64,000 bases of DNA from Acanthococcus lagerstroemiae (GCA_031841125.1 CM063114.1:32137574-32201573), one strand, 5' to 3'. Positions 47,538-59,762 are shown, counted from the first letter of the stretch. Program-made: numbers and translations. Notes: generated from the letters alone by a model not told the origin.

Positions 47538-48144
47538 TAAAGGGTCGAACATATGCCTAAAAAGTTTCTAGAAAATAGAACATCGCATCGTACCGTGTAT
47601 CATAAGGTACCTACACACGCGATCTCACGACATAGGTATCTCTATAGCTATAATACTAGTGGGTGAAAAGTCAATATGGCCCGCCACAGAGCACTTCTAA
47701 ATGTTTTTTCATAATGTACATTGTATATGAATCAGCATAGTGACGTAGTAGTAGATAGAAAATCAAAAAAAAAAAAAAAAAAGGGTGAATTTGCCCAGAA
47801 ATGCTTATTTGTTTTGGAAGTCGGTAAGCGATCAGTTTCAAAGGTCTAGTTATTATTACATATTATACGTATGTATAATATCTATGGCCAGGCCCGGAGG
47901 GCCCGTTCCTAGGGCGGAACATTATTCAGGGGCGGAAAAATTTTCGAATGTATTACACAAAAATTCATTTCCAACTCGCAACTCCCAAGTTCAAAACCAA
48001 TACAAGCGAAAAATTTTTGAGGGAGCAAGGGCAAGTAACTATTTTAGCAACAGGTCGAGGGGGGTGCTTCTAAGCGAGTACCCAGGGGCGCTCACGACCT
48101 TAATCCGGCCCTGTCTATGGCACATATTTGTGCAAAAAGAGAAA
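47538..48144. repeat. Duplicated segment, copy 2 (empty RTE site)
   Basis: This is a near-identical paralogue of 43235-46320 without the RTE insertion. It includes a poly-A run near 47767-47782 and the intact hAT-like MITE. A 151-codon frame (47785-48240) is produced by the repeat and is not a gene. Confidence 0.85.
47889..48113. mobile_element. Intact 225-bp hAT-like MITE
   Basis: The ends are CAGGCCCGG and, inverted, CAGGGCCGGATTAAGG, with a perfect 8-bp duplication TCTATGGC at 47881-47888 and 48114-48121. Confidence 0.8.
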
Positions 48145-48866
48145 AACGAGACTCGGGATCCAACATTTTTGATTGGAATTCAAACTTGCATTAACTATAT
48201 TTATGGCTCAATGGTACGAACATGTGAATTAAGAATGTAATTTGAAAATGAAGTAATCAACACCAAACTCGAGTTACTTAACCAAGAAAGAAACTAATAA
48301 AGATAACTTACTAATTGGCGTTATCCTTGAATGAGAAATATCGAATTTGGGGCTCGTGCGTTAAAATGTGCGATAAGTAAGCTACACGTGATATTCAGAT
48401 GAGGCAATCGAATTTTTCTGGCGCAGATCAGTCCAAAACTAACATAGATTTTCAATTGGAATTAGACGAATAAAATTAGTAAAAAAGTTACTTATTAAGT
48501 ATCTACTTCCTGTATCTTTCAAGTGCAGCGCACACGATTTAATTGTAAAAATATCATTAACGGTAACGAGAGACGTAATCACGCAAACAAGAGTACTCAA
48601 TTTAAGATCTGTGTACGTGCTCGGTTCTAAATTTACAGTATAAATTATCAGTTACTGAACTGTAATACCGTTCGCTTAGCACGTTATCAGAAGCAGGACA
48701 AAGGGCGCTAAATACCTATATTCAACAATAAGTTTATACTGCTCCTCTTAAAAATTTGAATTGGGGATCAGGTCGAAGATCATACTGACGACTTTAACCA
48801 TTCATTCCATCGGAAATTTTTATTCGAGTCCGATCGAAAATTAACAAAATAAGATTACCAAACATA

Positions 48867-49119
48867 TGGACGCTGTTAAGCAAAAATGACTCGAGCGATA
48901 AAATCTGTTTATTGAGAAAACGTAACATTATAAGCCAATGAATCGTGCCGGTTTATGGACATAGCGTTTACTGATAAGCTTTTTTCAACGTGGGTACACA
49001 TTTTTGTATCGGGGACCCAATTTTGAAAAATTCTACTTTTTACGCTCTTTCCAGCGATACTAATAACTCATTTTGTCAACAAATGTCGCTCGAGTTCTTT
49101 TTTTGCTTAACAGCGCCCA
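48867..49119. mobile_element. TA-flanked MITE with CGCTGTTAAGCAAAA ends
   Basis: TGGACGCTGTTAAGCAAAAA at the left matches, inverted, TTTTTGCTTAACAGCGCCCA at the right, with CTCGAGCGA further in on both sides. TA flanks both ends. The 253 bp have no coding potential. Confidence 0.65.
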
Positions 49120-50251
49120 TATAATAACAGCATTAATTGTTGAATATCCCATTCCCCTCAATCAGGAGAATTTCCTATTTACGCTACTAGCAACTAGCAT
49201 ACTACACATACACTCAACTTCACGTTTTTATACGTTATACGTAATATACATGTACATATTATGATGCTGTGTGTGCGTGGATACAGTAGGTAAGTAGATA
49301 TATTATATTTACACGTTTACCTCAAATATCTTTTACGCTCAGTGTATCACTGCGCGTCCCATGTTCTCTGTACCCAAAATTAGTCAATACACACAGCCAC
49401 TCCGGAAAGTTTAAGATTGACAGTTAAATTTACAAAAGAAAAGTGTCTATACCTAGAGAAGTCTGAAAATCAACAAATTATTTTTTTTTATTGGATAACA
49501 GGAATGTTTGGACAAGTATTGTGCTCAACAAGATGATTAAAGCGCTACGTGTGTTTCAACATTTTATATTCATTGTGTCGAAAAAGAAAACTCGGACAAG
49601 CAAAAATTAAGAATTTGAATCAGTTTACTCGCAGATCAGTCGCAGCTTAATCCTCATAATACGAAGAAGGATTAATTCTACGTACATTTGCATATTTTGC
49701 TTTATTCGTGTCGTCAAACAGTTTGTACGCAAAATAAAGGTAGATCTACAAAATTCTGCCCAAACTTTTTCTCAACAAACGCAAAAAAAAAGTCAGCCTT
49801 TAGTCTATATATTGTTGCTAACAAGTTCGAAGATTTCACTTTTCTCTTTGTTCGGGGAAGGAGATACCCTCATATACCTCCCCTTATTTATGCTAATGCC
49901 AGCCATAAATCTTTCATTTAGTGAGAGGGTTATGGTTATACTAGTTTCGTTGTCTACTTCTAAAATTGAATGCGTCCATAGAAAATGGGCGTAAGTTCAC
50001 TTAGGCCCTTTTTTCAATAAATGGTGTAGTTCGATTCGGCAGGTCAAGAACACTATAGAACACCTCACATTACAGCGCTATCTGGCGCCAAACGGCTGCA
50101 AAAGGGGATCAAACATAACTGCCCTGAAAAATAATAGAGTGAACTCCGTGATATCAGTGATTACAGTTGTAATCTCTGGACAACTAAAAAACGCGTAAAA
50201 GAAGGACGTGCTTTCCCTCTGTTACAATACGTGCCAAAAGAAGACAAAAAT

Positions 50252-50297
50252 AGTTTCGCAAAGTTCTTAAATAGGTTATTTAAGAACTTTGCGAAAC
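50252..50297. repeat. Perfect 21-bp inverted repeat
   Basis: GTTTCGCAAAGTTCTTAAAT and its exact inverse flank a short loop (GGT), with weaker pairing of GACAAAAA/TTTTTGTC outside. It is probably the centre of a decayed palindromic element. Confidence 0.6.
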
Positions 50298-50380
50298 CAT
50301 TTTTTGTCTACTTTCCGCGGTTATTATTCTACATATTGTTCATTTTTCATTAATAATATTGACTTCAGAGCATGTATGTA

Positions 50381-50555
50381 TCGGACCTAGCAACGTAATG
50401 GCTGACATCTGGCGGAAGTTTTCAACAACATCTAGTTCTTTTGTGTTTTTATCAACGTTAGGATGGAATCGTACATTTTTTCCTAACGTTGGTAAGAAAT
50501 CCAATAGAAAGTCGTAAAACGACATCAGCGCGCGCCATCACCCTGCTAGGTCCGA
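50381..50555. mobile_element. Small MITE with TCGGACCTAGCA ends
   Basis: TCGGACCTAGCA at the left and TGCTAGGTCCGA at the right are inverted. The next bases also pair (GTAATGGC/GCCATCAC). An inner pair, CAACGTTAGG/CCTAACGTTG, lies at about 50453-50490. No target duplication was resolved. Confidence 0.5.
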
Positions 50556-51126
50556 ACTGAAAAAAAAGTAGAAAAAGTCATGCAAGAAAAAAGAGCCTAA
50601 CTTCCGTCACACTTATCAATCGACATCTCTACCTACATTTGACCTCAGCTCATCTTCATACTTTAGGATTGCATAATGAGACTTCCAGCTTCATAATATA
50701 ATATCAATTATTACCCAAATAATCATTAATAGATTACTAGATGGGTATTTACAATCGCAATTCATTGAATGAAACTGCTCATGTATGTACACAGAACGAC
50801 GAAATATTCTGATGTTTGCTCAATGTAATATTTGCTCACATCGTATTTACAGAAACTATTGCACCAGTGTACTTTATCGGTACTTACATGCAATAAAAGT
50901 AAGTTAGGGTAAGAAGAATAAATACTTAAAACATGAAGTAGATCGACTGTCTCTCTTAATATCTACACGATACAATTGAAGTTAGATTACTATTGGACAA
51001 AATTAACCCAATGTATCGCGATGACAGATCGTTCGAATTAACTGAATTTGTTATACCTATAAATAGGCATTTAGGAGTTTGCATATAAACAGGTACCTTA
51101 CGATGCACGTCAAGAAATTACTAGAT

Positions 51127-53673
51127 GGGTAATTCTCACGAAATCGCAATATTTCCACATTCAAGAAATTCAAAAACTGAAGTCATTTTTCTTAATTTTT
51201 TTTGGTGGGAATTGTCAAACTATGAGTCTCTAAAGCTATTTCGGTTATTTGGCTCAAGTAATCTGTACTAGGGGCAGGGGCATAGAATTTTAAAAATTTT
51301 ATGAGCTACAGCTAGGAATGTTCAGCGTCGTGGCCAAATTTCGTGAGCCACGGCTAGGATTTTTCAACGTCGTGGCTGGATACTAGGAGCCATGATACGG
51401 AAATTTCAACGTCGTGGCCAAATTTCAAGAAGCAAATGATGAGCAAATTCAAGTGTTGTGGCCTGTGATTGTGGCTAGTCACGTTTAGTACTTCATTGAC
51501 AGCTTTGTATCAAGGATTTTGAAAATGCTGAAATTTAAATGAGCGCCTTGAATGCAGTATTTATATGTAAGTACCTATTTGTTTACTGCAAACATACGAG
51601 TATATATATTATGCAGACTCAAGTTAATGCTTGAACGTCCATCATTCTACAGGAATCAAGTATAAGGAGATGGATTGAAGGTGCGCTTGTTGGTAAAGCT
51701 ATCCATTCTAGCTACAAGCATTAAGATCAAAGCGGAGTTCAGGTAACGATAATATGGTTGCATTTTACACTAATTATAAGAATAAAAATAAGGGACCCAT
51801 TTATCGGCCCACAATGGTAATGTTGAATTCACGAAAGAAATATGCTGTTTGCACGAAATATATAAATGACAAGCGCAGTAACAAGTACGAAACAGAAAAA
51901 GAAAGAGTTTGAAGAAAAAATTAAACTTCAGAACGCAGTATAATTCACTTACACGATAAAATAAAATACGCTCGGAATTTTAATACCTTCTACACACAAT
52001 GAAAAAAAGAGACACGATATTACTGCGCCCGAAATAAAAAGTTCAAATTCTCGGCCTCCATCATACTTGCCACAAATTTACAATTGCGCACAAATTAATG
52101 TCAAAATCAAATTTTGGAGCAATAAAAATCTATGAATCGATTCCCCCCCCTCCTCAGGAGCCACAAATTCAGATTAAGAGCCAAACCGATATCAAAAACG
52201 AATTCGTTGAGTTCGAAACCCTTCGATGATCTCGATGGGGTCATTCGCATAAATAATAGGTCTAAAAATTCCTAATGTACTGTAATAAAGGGTAATTTTT
52301 ACACGCCCACTCTTTTTTGTTCTCTCAACCGAAGCCCTGAAATCCGTCCTTTCGAGCATTACCTCAGAGCTCCCCTCTATGGCGTTTCTAAAGTACTTAC
52401 GAAAAAATTCTTAGTGATCGTTTTTATAGAAAATTGGATCCCTCTTAAATTCATGGATCTCCTATCTCCACGAGTCTGTACGTTATCCGCGATGACGTAT
52501 AATTTTTGTGTTTAAACAACATAATATACCGTATGCAAGTCATTTCGTGATATCGATTTTAAAACTCGTAATTTAAACTTTTTTTTTTCGTGGCTTCACA
52601 TTTCGTTCAATCACACTTTTTATTTCGTGCTATTTAATACTTCCCTAAAAATAATAATTCAGAAGTTGAGTAAGAACAAAATATAATCAATAAAAAAACG
52701 AAATAGTACTCAAATTTATAGAATGGGTAGTCTTCTAGTATTTAATCACATATATTTTGAGGTACACTATAGTCGAAAAACTCTTATGTAAAAAGTAAAT
52801 CTCAACTAAAAGATACCTAACTTTGAAACTCACAGCTCATTAAGTTACTTATTTAATAATGAATACAAATTCGCGATGCAGACTAGAGTCTAGAATTAGG
52901 AACAAAGGTAAACGTTGAACGCCTCAATATTTGTGATTAAATTATAAAAAAAATTATTCAAACGGGGAGGGGCACAAACTGTAAGCCTACAATGAGTTCT
53001 TATGAATTAAAAACTTATAAGCTCGTTGAAATTTTTGTGGAGGCGGAATTGAGTACAGAAGTTGCGTTTTATACACTGTCATATATAGTTCACGATTTGT
53101 ACTGAAGATTGTTCATTATTTCAGCTCACCGTCATTGCCCGTCTGAAGAAAGATTAATCTGAGTTAAATACATCCCAACTTGAACAAATTATGTCCTTAA
53201 CATGTATGCATTAGGTGACAATAATTATAATTTCAACGCTGTGGCTCTCAGTTTTCAACGTCATGGCTAGGAAATTCAACAAATGTCACGACGCTGAAAT
53301 AGAAAACTAGCCACGGACAGGAGAAATTGCTTGAATTATTCGTTGTTTGGAGCTTGAAAAATTTTATTCGTATTTATTCTTACTCTGATGTTGAAATATT
53401 TACCAAAAAAGTTATTTCCGATGTTTCAGGAGCGCCGTCCAAGTACGAGATTCGCAGAATGAAGAACCACGGCGATGAGCGTTGATAGTTGTAGAGATAA
53501 GAACTTTCACAGAAAAATGTTTCCAGAATTAATAACTCAATAGCGATCCGTGATATCAAAATACGGGAATACTCTCATGGCAGTAACAAAGCACTGCAGC
53601 CACTTTCAAGGATGAAATATTTTAACAGTGTCACCAGGTTGACCAAACGAAAAAATGGCCACGACGCTGAAGT
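51127..53673. mobile_element. Partial TIR element with TTCAACGTCGTGGC array (family 3)
   Basis: The left end, GGGTAATTCTCACG then AAATCGCAAT, resembles the ends at 10436 and 21822. The motif TTCAACGTCGTGGC recurs in both orientations near 51319, 51345, 51361, 51401, 51449, 53231, 53252, 53284, 53465 and 53655. A hAT-like element (51791-52645) is inserted between the two clusters. No right terminus was found. Two exon-like stretches after CAG acceptors (51653-51724 and 53430-53485) end in stops, but their products are unrecognised. Confidence 0.4.
51791..52645. mobile_element. 855-bp hAT-like non-autonomous element, copy 1
   Basis: It starts AGGGACCCATTTATCGG and ends ATACTTCCC, with a perfect 8-bp duplication TAAAAATA on both sides (51783-51790 and 52646-52653). 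CACGAAAT-like motifs repeat near both ends. No coding frame is seen. An almost identical copy is at 57536-58388. Confidence 0.8.
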
Positions 53674-55590
53674 TAAATGTGGTTACACAACTTTGACTTA
53701 TGCTGGAGGTCACCTCATGTTCTTTTGGTCGCTATTTTTGGTATTAACATGTGCCTCAAAGTATTGCAAGACTATGGTTCAAACCAACATTGTTTCTCCA
53801 ACGTCATTTTGTACTAGACGGTTATCAATGACCATTAATGTTTCCATAGTGTATTTACATGACCAGTTATCATCATTCTTATAGCGACCTCCAGATCGAA
53901 AAATTTGAAATTAAGATTGTCTCAGTTCAACTGGCTGGAAAACCCTATAAATTTCTGCTTTCTCCGCTCCCAATCATAGAAATCACGTTTGTATTAAAAA
54001 TTTTTCAACTTATTCTTTTCCTTTTCCTTGTCATATAACAACATTATACTAGAGTTTGTTGAAAGGTAAATTACAGTTGAATATTAATTTTCCAAAAATG
54101 TTTAGTCCAAAAACAAATTTTTTTGAATTCAAATATTTCGACTGCTGTGCCTGATAGCGATATGACATATAGTTTGATAGAATTGCTGGGAGCTGTCTGT
54201 GATATCCATTGGCATTGAGAACTCAAAATTTCAAATTTTAGATATAGGCGTTTTGGACAATGACTCTTAACTTCGTGATAATTGTGAGTAGTATATTATG
54301 TTTAGTGCGATTCAGACTCACATTTTTTCGGCATGCTCAACGAATTTCAACGACTATTTTATCAATTAAATTGGTACACGAACCAATATAATAACAAATT
54401 CGATAATAAATCCGCGATTTTTCTGTTTCGTGAGGTCTCAGGTCCGTAGCTAACCGCTTGTGTGTGCCAGGGCATTTGATATTCAACCAGGTGTGGCATT
54501 TTTCCATGAACGACCCAGAGACAGGGTGTTCACAAAGAAATGCCGACATATTTGTCTTCGGTTACACCTTCCTGCATTATGACCGGAGGACATGCTTAGA
54601 TCAAAATATCGGCGTAAGTGGCCGACCTAGAAAAACCCAGAAAGCCTGAGGAAGTATTCCGACTAGCTCACAAGAGACCTCTCAGTCGTGGCATTGCTAG
54701 GTAGAGGAAGGTGGTTACCCAGATCACATGTGTCAAGTCGTTTCAAGTTCCGGAACGAAAAACGTAAAGAAAACGAAAAACTTACATTCACACATTCTCC
54801 TGCAAGTTGTCCATATCCTCCCTCCTCTCACAAATATGAACCTTAATTAGACATAACAAACATTTTATTCGAAAAAATAAAACAAGAACGAAAACACACC
54901 GCGAAGTATTAAAACCACATGGCGGGTGGTGAACATATAAGCGAACTCCGAAAACAAAGAAAAACTGTAACACAACACGAATTCCGGGAGCGGAAAAGTC
55001 GCGGACCTGTGAAGACAGCAGTTCAAAGTAATCCAGCAAATTTCAAAAAAGAGGAAAAAAGTCTGAAACAATGTCACCAAGAAAAAACCAGTTCAGAGAA
55101 GCGAAAAAGAAAAACAATTTCTCTCCTGCAAAAGGCACCGAGGACCAGCTGATAAGTATGAAAAAGTATCGTATAACATTTTGTGCAGATTACCTGAAAA
55201 CGAAAGAAAGATCAGAAATTAGGAAGAAGGAGGAAAAAGAGGTGAAAATGTGAAGTCATCACTCCGCCTGCAGATTTTCACCTGCACCGAGGAGGGAAAG
55301 AGGAAAGGGAATCGATGCGCTTGCACGAGCTGATTTTAGTTGAACTGCAGTTCTCGCGTTTTTACCTGCCACATCGGGCATAAGTCATAAGGGTATAACA
55401 CAATTTTTTTTTTACTTTTAGCTGTTTTTATTTATTATTATTATTATTTTTGAGAATGTGTTATCCAGGGCGACGCACTAATAGCCAGAGCGGCGCGCTT
55501 GCCAGTCAAGGTTTTGCCCTGGATGCCCTGGCGTTAGCTACAGGCCTGTGAGGTCTCAACAACCATTTATTACAGCGTCATGTGGGTTAG
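53674..55590. other. Intergenic, no gene recognised
   Basis: A 77-codon lysine-rich frame (54919-55152) and overlapping frames to 55253 have no recognisable product. A small inverted pair, CCAGGGC and GCCCTGG, lies at 55466-55540, and an (ATT)n run near 55431. Confidence 0.3.
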
Positions 55591-55594
55591 AGCT

Positions 55595-55690
55595 ACATCA
55601 TGAAAAATAATGTTGAACAAGGAGTTCCGATATGAATGTACAGCGAGTAGGATGCACGCTACATGTTCGTGATTGTGTATCAAGTGATCC
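55595..55690 (+). repeat. Possible tRNA-derived SINE head
   Basis: AAGTTCGAACCT near 55685 closely resembles the tRNA B box, and TACAGCGAGTAGG about 50 bases upstream is a weak A-box match. The sequence after it does not fold into a tRNA that I can draw. A poly-A-like run follows near 55835. Confidence 0.25.
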
Positions 55691-55924
55691 AAGTTCGAAC
55701 CTGTGTCTAAAACCGAAACCGTGATACGTTGCGCACTAACAAAATCACACTCATTTCGCGCTAAAGAAACATTATACGAAATGCCGGCAACGAATTACGA
55801 CGACAGGGACCGCGACATATCTGATGGTGAATTAAAAAAAAAAATGTTGCTAAGTGAAGTGAAACTCATCAAGTCTCCGTCTCAGAAACCAATGCTGACA
55901 TATCATCGCTCTCAAGAGAATGGC

Positions 55925-56525
55925 GATCTTCCATCGGATTGAGAATACTGCTCCACGTAACGCTGCATTGAAGCCTGCAGCCAATATTCCCGGGTCCGCC
56001 AGATGGATGACGTACCACACACTGTTTGGTATCCCATCTAGTCCCGGCGCCTTCTTCGCTTTCGCTCGTATGCGGTCCACCGCCGCGTCGATTTCGGCTG
56101 CCAACAGTGGTCGTACGGCGTCCACTTCCGGAGGTGTGTCCATTAGCGCTGGGAACTGCGGAAATAGATAGACCACGATCCGTTCCACAGTGCCCAACTC
56201 CATACGCTTGGTTATGAGGGGACCCCAACCTTTTTCATCACTATCCGATAGGGTTTTCCAAAATGGTTATCCTCCACCTGGCTGCACAGCTCTCCTCAAC
56301 AGCTCAACTTGCTGCGTCTGACCGCAGCTTTCGGGCTTCTCCGAGCGCGCTGGTATTCCTCGGTCACCAATTGTGTCTCCTACCGGCCACATGTGCGCTG
56401 ATATCTTCTGCGCAACTGGTTGGCCTCGGACTTCAGATGGGCATCTCCTTAGTCTACCAATATGTCTCTCCTTTCTTCCTCGGTGGACTACGGCGGGACA
56501 TTGCGGCATCGAATGTACATCCAAT
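55925..56525 (-). pseudogene. R1-like reverse transcriptase fragment
   Basis: Leftward reading gives VEDNHFGKPYRIVMKKVG near 56275-56225. A frameshift follows, then MDTPPEVDAVRPLLAAEIDA, RIRAKAKKAPGLDGIPNSVW and GFNAALRGAVF ending near WKIA at about 55930. The APGLDGIPN motif and its surroundings are typical of the reverse transcriptase start in R1/I-type elements. Both ends are lost. Confidence 0.6.
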
Positions 56526-56532
56526 GTCTATA

Positions 56533-56875
56533 CAGTAGAACCTCTGTTATCCGGAACAATTGGGACCGGAGGTCTTCCGGATAAAAAATTTTCCGGATAA
56601 TCGAAAAACTTTATTTTTTGGCAACATGTTGACAAATTTTTTGAATTTTTACATCGTAGGCATGTAGGTACGAGTACTACGTGCCTGTGTACGTACATAT
56701 GTGTGTACTTCTAAGAGTAACAAAAGATATCGTAGGCTATTCTAGAGAAAAATAATCCAAAATTTTTTTTTGGCAAAATAGAACATGTAAAAACATGCAT
56801 TCACACATCATTTTGGTTCGTTCCGGATATTAGAGGTTCCGGTTGTTAGAGTTCCGGATTAAAGAGGTTCTACTG
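56533..56875. mobile_element. Pogo/Tigger-like MITE with CCGGAT repeats
   Basis: The ends are CAGTAGAACCTCTGTTATCC and, inverted, CAGTAGAACCTCTTTAATCC, with TA on both sides (56531-56532 and 56876-56877). TTCCGGAT-like motifs recur inside each arm. No transposase start remains. Confidence 0.75.
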
Positions 56876-57535
56876 TAATACATTTCATATTACGTGGAAG
56901 ATGATATTTCTTTATTAATTTGTTCTCGTACCCAAGGGAGAATTTATATTGAAGCATCCTCCAAATAATTTCAGATATATTTATGGTAATAATTGTAGTA
57001 TAGGCATTGGCAATGGTTTCATCTACTAAGAGTGCATTATTACAATTAATATTTGCTCTAATAATTGTCAGTTCTTGATGAATACGATATATGTAATTTG
57101 TATAATCCTCAAAGAACCCTAGAACTACTTTGAATGGAATAAAATAGAAAAATATCCGTCCTTGTTTATTATATTGGAAGTTGATTTTATTCTCCAACAT
57201 GCATCATGATAGGCTATATCATCATTATTTAAAAAAAAACAAAAACTATTCTTTTTATTGCTGCTGCAATGCCTGGATTATCCACACAATCAATTTCATT
57301 ACCTGTAATTGAATAATTAATTCTACTAAACATATGTCAAATTCCATTGTTGATAAAATTTCTTTTTTGTATCTGTACAGGGTGTCCGAGTTTCGGTTGC
57401 TAAGCGGGGAGGAATGAATAGCACTTGAGTAGACAAAGCAAAAGTATTATTATCACCTTTTGCCTAATCACAAAATTGAAGGCGCCGCATCTTTGTAAAA
57501 ATCGAAAAATTCACTAATTTTGACCTGTTATAAAA

Positions 57536-58388
57536 AGGGACCCATTTATCGGCCCACAATGGTAATGTTGAATTCACGAAAGAAATATGCTGTTTGCACG
57601 AAATATATAAATGACAAGCGCAGTAACAAGTACGAAACAGAAAAAGAAAGAGTTTGAAGAAAAAATTAAACTTCAGAACGCAGTATAATTCACTTACACG
57701 ATAAAATAAAATACGCCCGGAATTTTAATACCTTCTACACACAATGAAAAAAAGAGACACGATATTACTGTGCCCGAAATAAAAAGTTCAAATTCTCGGC
57801 CTCCATCATACTTGCCACAAATTTACAATTGCGTACAAATTAATGTCAAAATCAAATTTTGGAGCAATAAAAATTTATGAATCGATTCTCCCCCTTCTCA
57901 GGAGCCACAAATTTAGATTAAGAGCCAAACCGATATCAAAAACGAATTCGTTGAGTTCGAAACCCCTCGATGATCTCGATGGGGTCATTCGCATAAATAA
58001 TAGGTCTAAAAATTCCTGATGTACTGTAATAAAGGGTAATTTTTACACGCCCACTCTTTTTTGTTCTCTCAACCGAAGCCCTGAAATCCGCCCTTTCGAG
58101 CATTACCTCAGAGCTCCCCTCTATGGCGTTTCTAGAGTACTTCAGAAAAAATTCTTAATGATCGTTTTTATAGAAAATTGGATCCCTCTTAAACTCATGG
58201 ATCTCCTATCTCCACGAGTATGTACGTCACCCGCGATGACGTATAATTTTTGTGTTTAAGCAACATAATATACCATATGCAAGTCATTTCGTGATATCGA
58301 TTTTAAAACTCGTAATTTAAACTTTTTTTTTCGTGGCTTCACATTTCGTTCAATCACACTTTGTATTTCGTGCTATTTAATACTTCCC
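57536..58388. mobile_element. hAT-like non-autonomous element, copy 2 (nested)
   Basis: It is nearly identical to 51791-52645 and flanked by a perfect 8-bp duplication TTATAAAA (57528-57535 and 58389-58396) of fold-back arm sequence. It therefore inserted after fold-back element B was in place. Confidence 0.85.
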
Positions 58389-58670
58389 TTATAAAAATCA
58401 CGAGTAATGATGTTGCCCAGTCTACAATGATGCCATAGTACAGCACTCACTTAGAGTAACAAAACAAGTTATTACGATATCCGGCCTGCTCTGAAAATTT
58501 AAGCAGGTAAATGGCATCCAAAATTCAGAAATTTCAATTTTTTACAAAATTGTGCAAAAAGCCTACTTTTACTGAATCCCAACATGAATAACCAAAGGCC
58601 GGCGTACAGTTCTCATTATCAAAACTGGTAGCCCTGATTCAGATGAACAAAAAATCATACCACTATCTCC

Positions 58671-59095
58671 TAACCGCTCCAAGCCCAACACCTTAGATTT
58701 TTCATTCCATGGAAACACATAAATGTCATGCATGCTTCCAGGTGTCAAATTTTTGCAAGAAAACGTCGAGTTTGCAGACATACTAACAGAAGATAAAGGT
58801 AAAGCGCACTTTTAATCGGAGGGATAACTGGTACATTCAGTAAGAGTTGATGAATTTTTTGAAATAATTTACTTTAAAAAAAATTAATTCTCAATCTGGT
58901 CACGTCTCAAATTTTTAGATTTCTTTTATTATGTGGTGAAATCAGTAAGTGTACAGAAGACAAATTCTGCTAAAAAACTGAACAGAATTGAAGCCTGTTG
59001 TTAATTTGCAGCGAAAGTGCACAAACCATAACAATGGCTTGTCATAAAATGAATCAAGTTTCATTCATCTAATTTTCAGCGAGAGGTCTTCTTGT
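58671..59095. other. Foreign segment in centre of fold-back element B
   Basis: This block is absent from element A, which has a different centre. On the - strand, 58782-58676 lies between an acceptor-like CTTCTGTTAG and a GTTAGG donor-like site and reads MSANSTFSCKNLTPGSMHDI then YVFPWNEK. NLTPGS followed by alternating residues faintly recalls a fibronectin type III strand, as in receptor-type proteins. It may be a captured exon; function is not claimed. Confidence 0.35.
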
Positions 59096-59762
59096 ATTCG
59101 AGTGCCTCTTTCATGGTGGTTAGACAACTAGTTCAACAGATGGAGTCTTCATGTAACGTCAGCCATTCATTCAGGCGTAACGACTATTGAAAGTTACAAT
59201 AAATTAGAAGCGTTTGTTATTTTTCTTTCTTTCTTTTTCTTCTTTGATCATAAGGTTCATTTTTCCATCATTTCAGAAGCTTCATGAACTTCAACGCGAC
59301 ATAACTTTTTAAATTCTGAAAACTGGAAGGAGATAGTGGTATGATTTTTTGTTCATCTGAATCAGGGCTACCAGTTTTGATAATGAAAACTGTACGCCGG
59401 CCTTTGGTTATTCATGTTGGGATTCAGTAAAAGTAGGCTTTTTGCACAATTTTGTAAAAAAATAGAAATTTCTGAATTTTGGATGCCATTTACCTGCTTA
59501 AATTTTCAGAGCAGGCCGGATATCGTAATAACTTGTTTTGTTACTCTAAGTGAGTGCTGTACCATGGCATCATTGTAGACTGGGCAACATCATTACTCGT
59601 GATTTTTATAATGGGTCAAAATTGGTGAATTTTTCGATTTTTTACAAAGATGCGGCGCCTTCAATTTTGTGATTAGGCAAAAGGTGATAATAACACTTTT
59701 GCTTTGTCTACTCAAGTGCTATTCATTCCTCCCCGCTTAGCAACCGAAACTCGGACACCCTG

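Larger units (their letters stand above)
57378..59762. mobile_element. Fold-back element B with nested insertions
   Basis: It has the same ends and arms as element A at 30184, flanked by TA (57376-57377 and 59763-59764). The left arm is interrupted by a hAT-like element (57536-58388). The centre differs from copy A: about 58671-59095 is unrelated sequence. Confidence 0.8.

Noticed and set aside
47785..48240. 151-codon + strand frame
   Set aside because: It lies wholly in the duplicated segment and the hAT-like MITE; the paralogue at 43483 does not preserve it.
55071..55253. Lysine-rich overlapping frames
   Set aside because: Low-complexity composition, overlapping frames and no homology that I recognise; too weak to call a gene.
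55595..55690. True tRNA gene
   Set aside because: Only the B-box region is convincing; no acceptor or anticodon stem can be drawn, so at most a SINE head.
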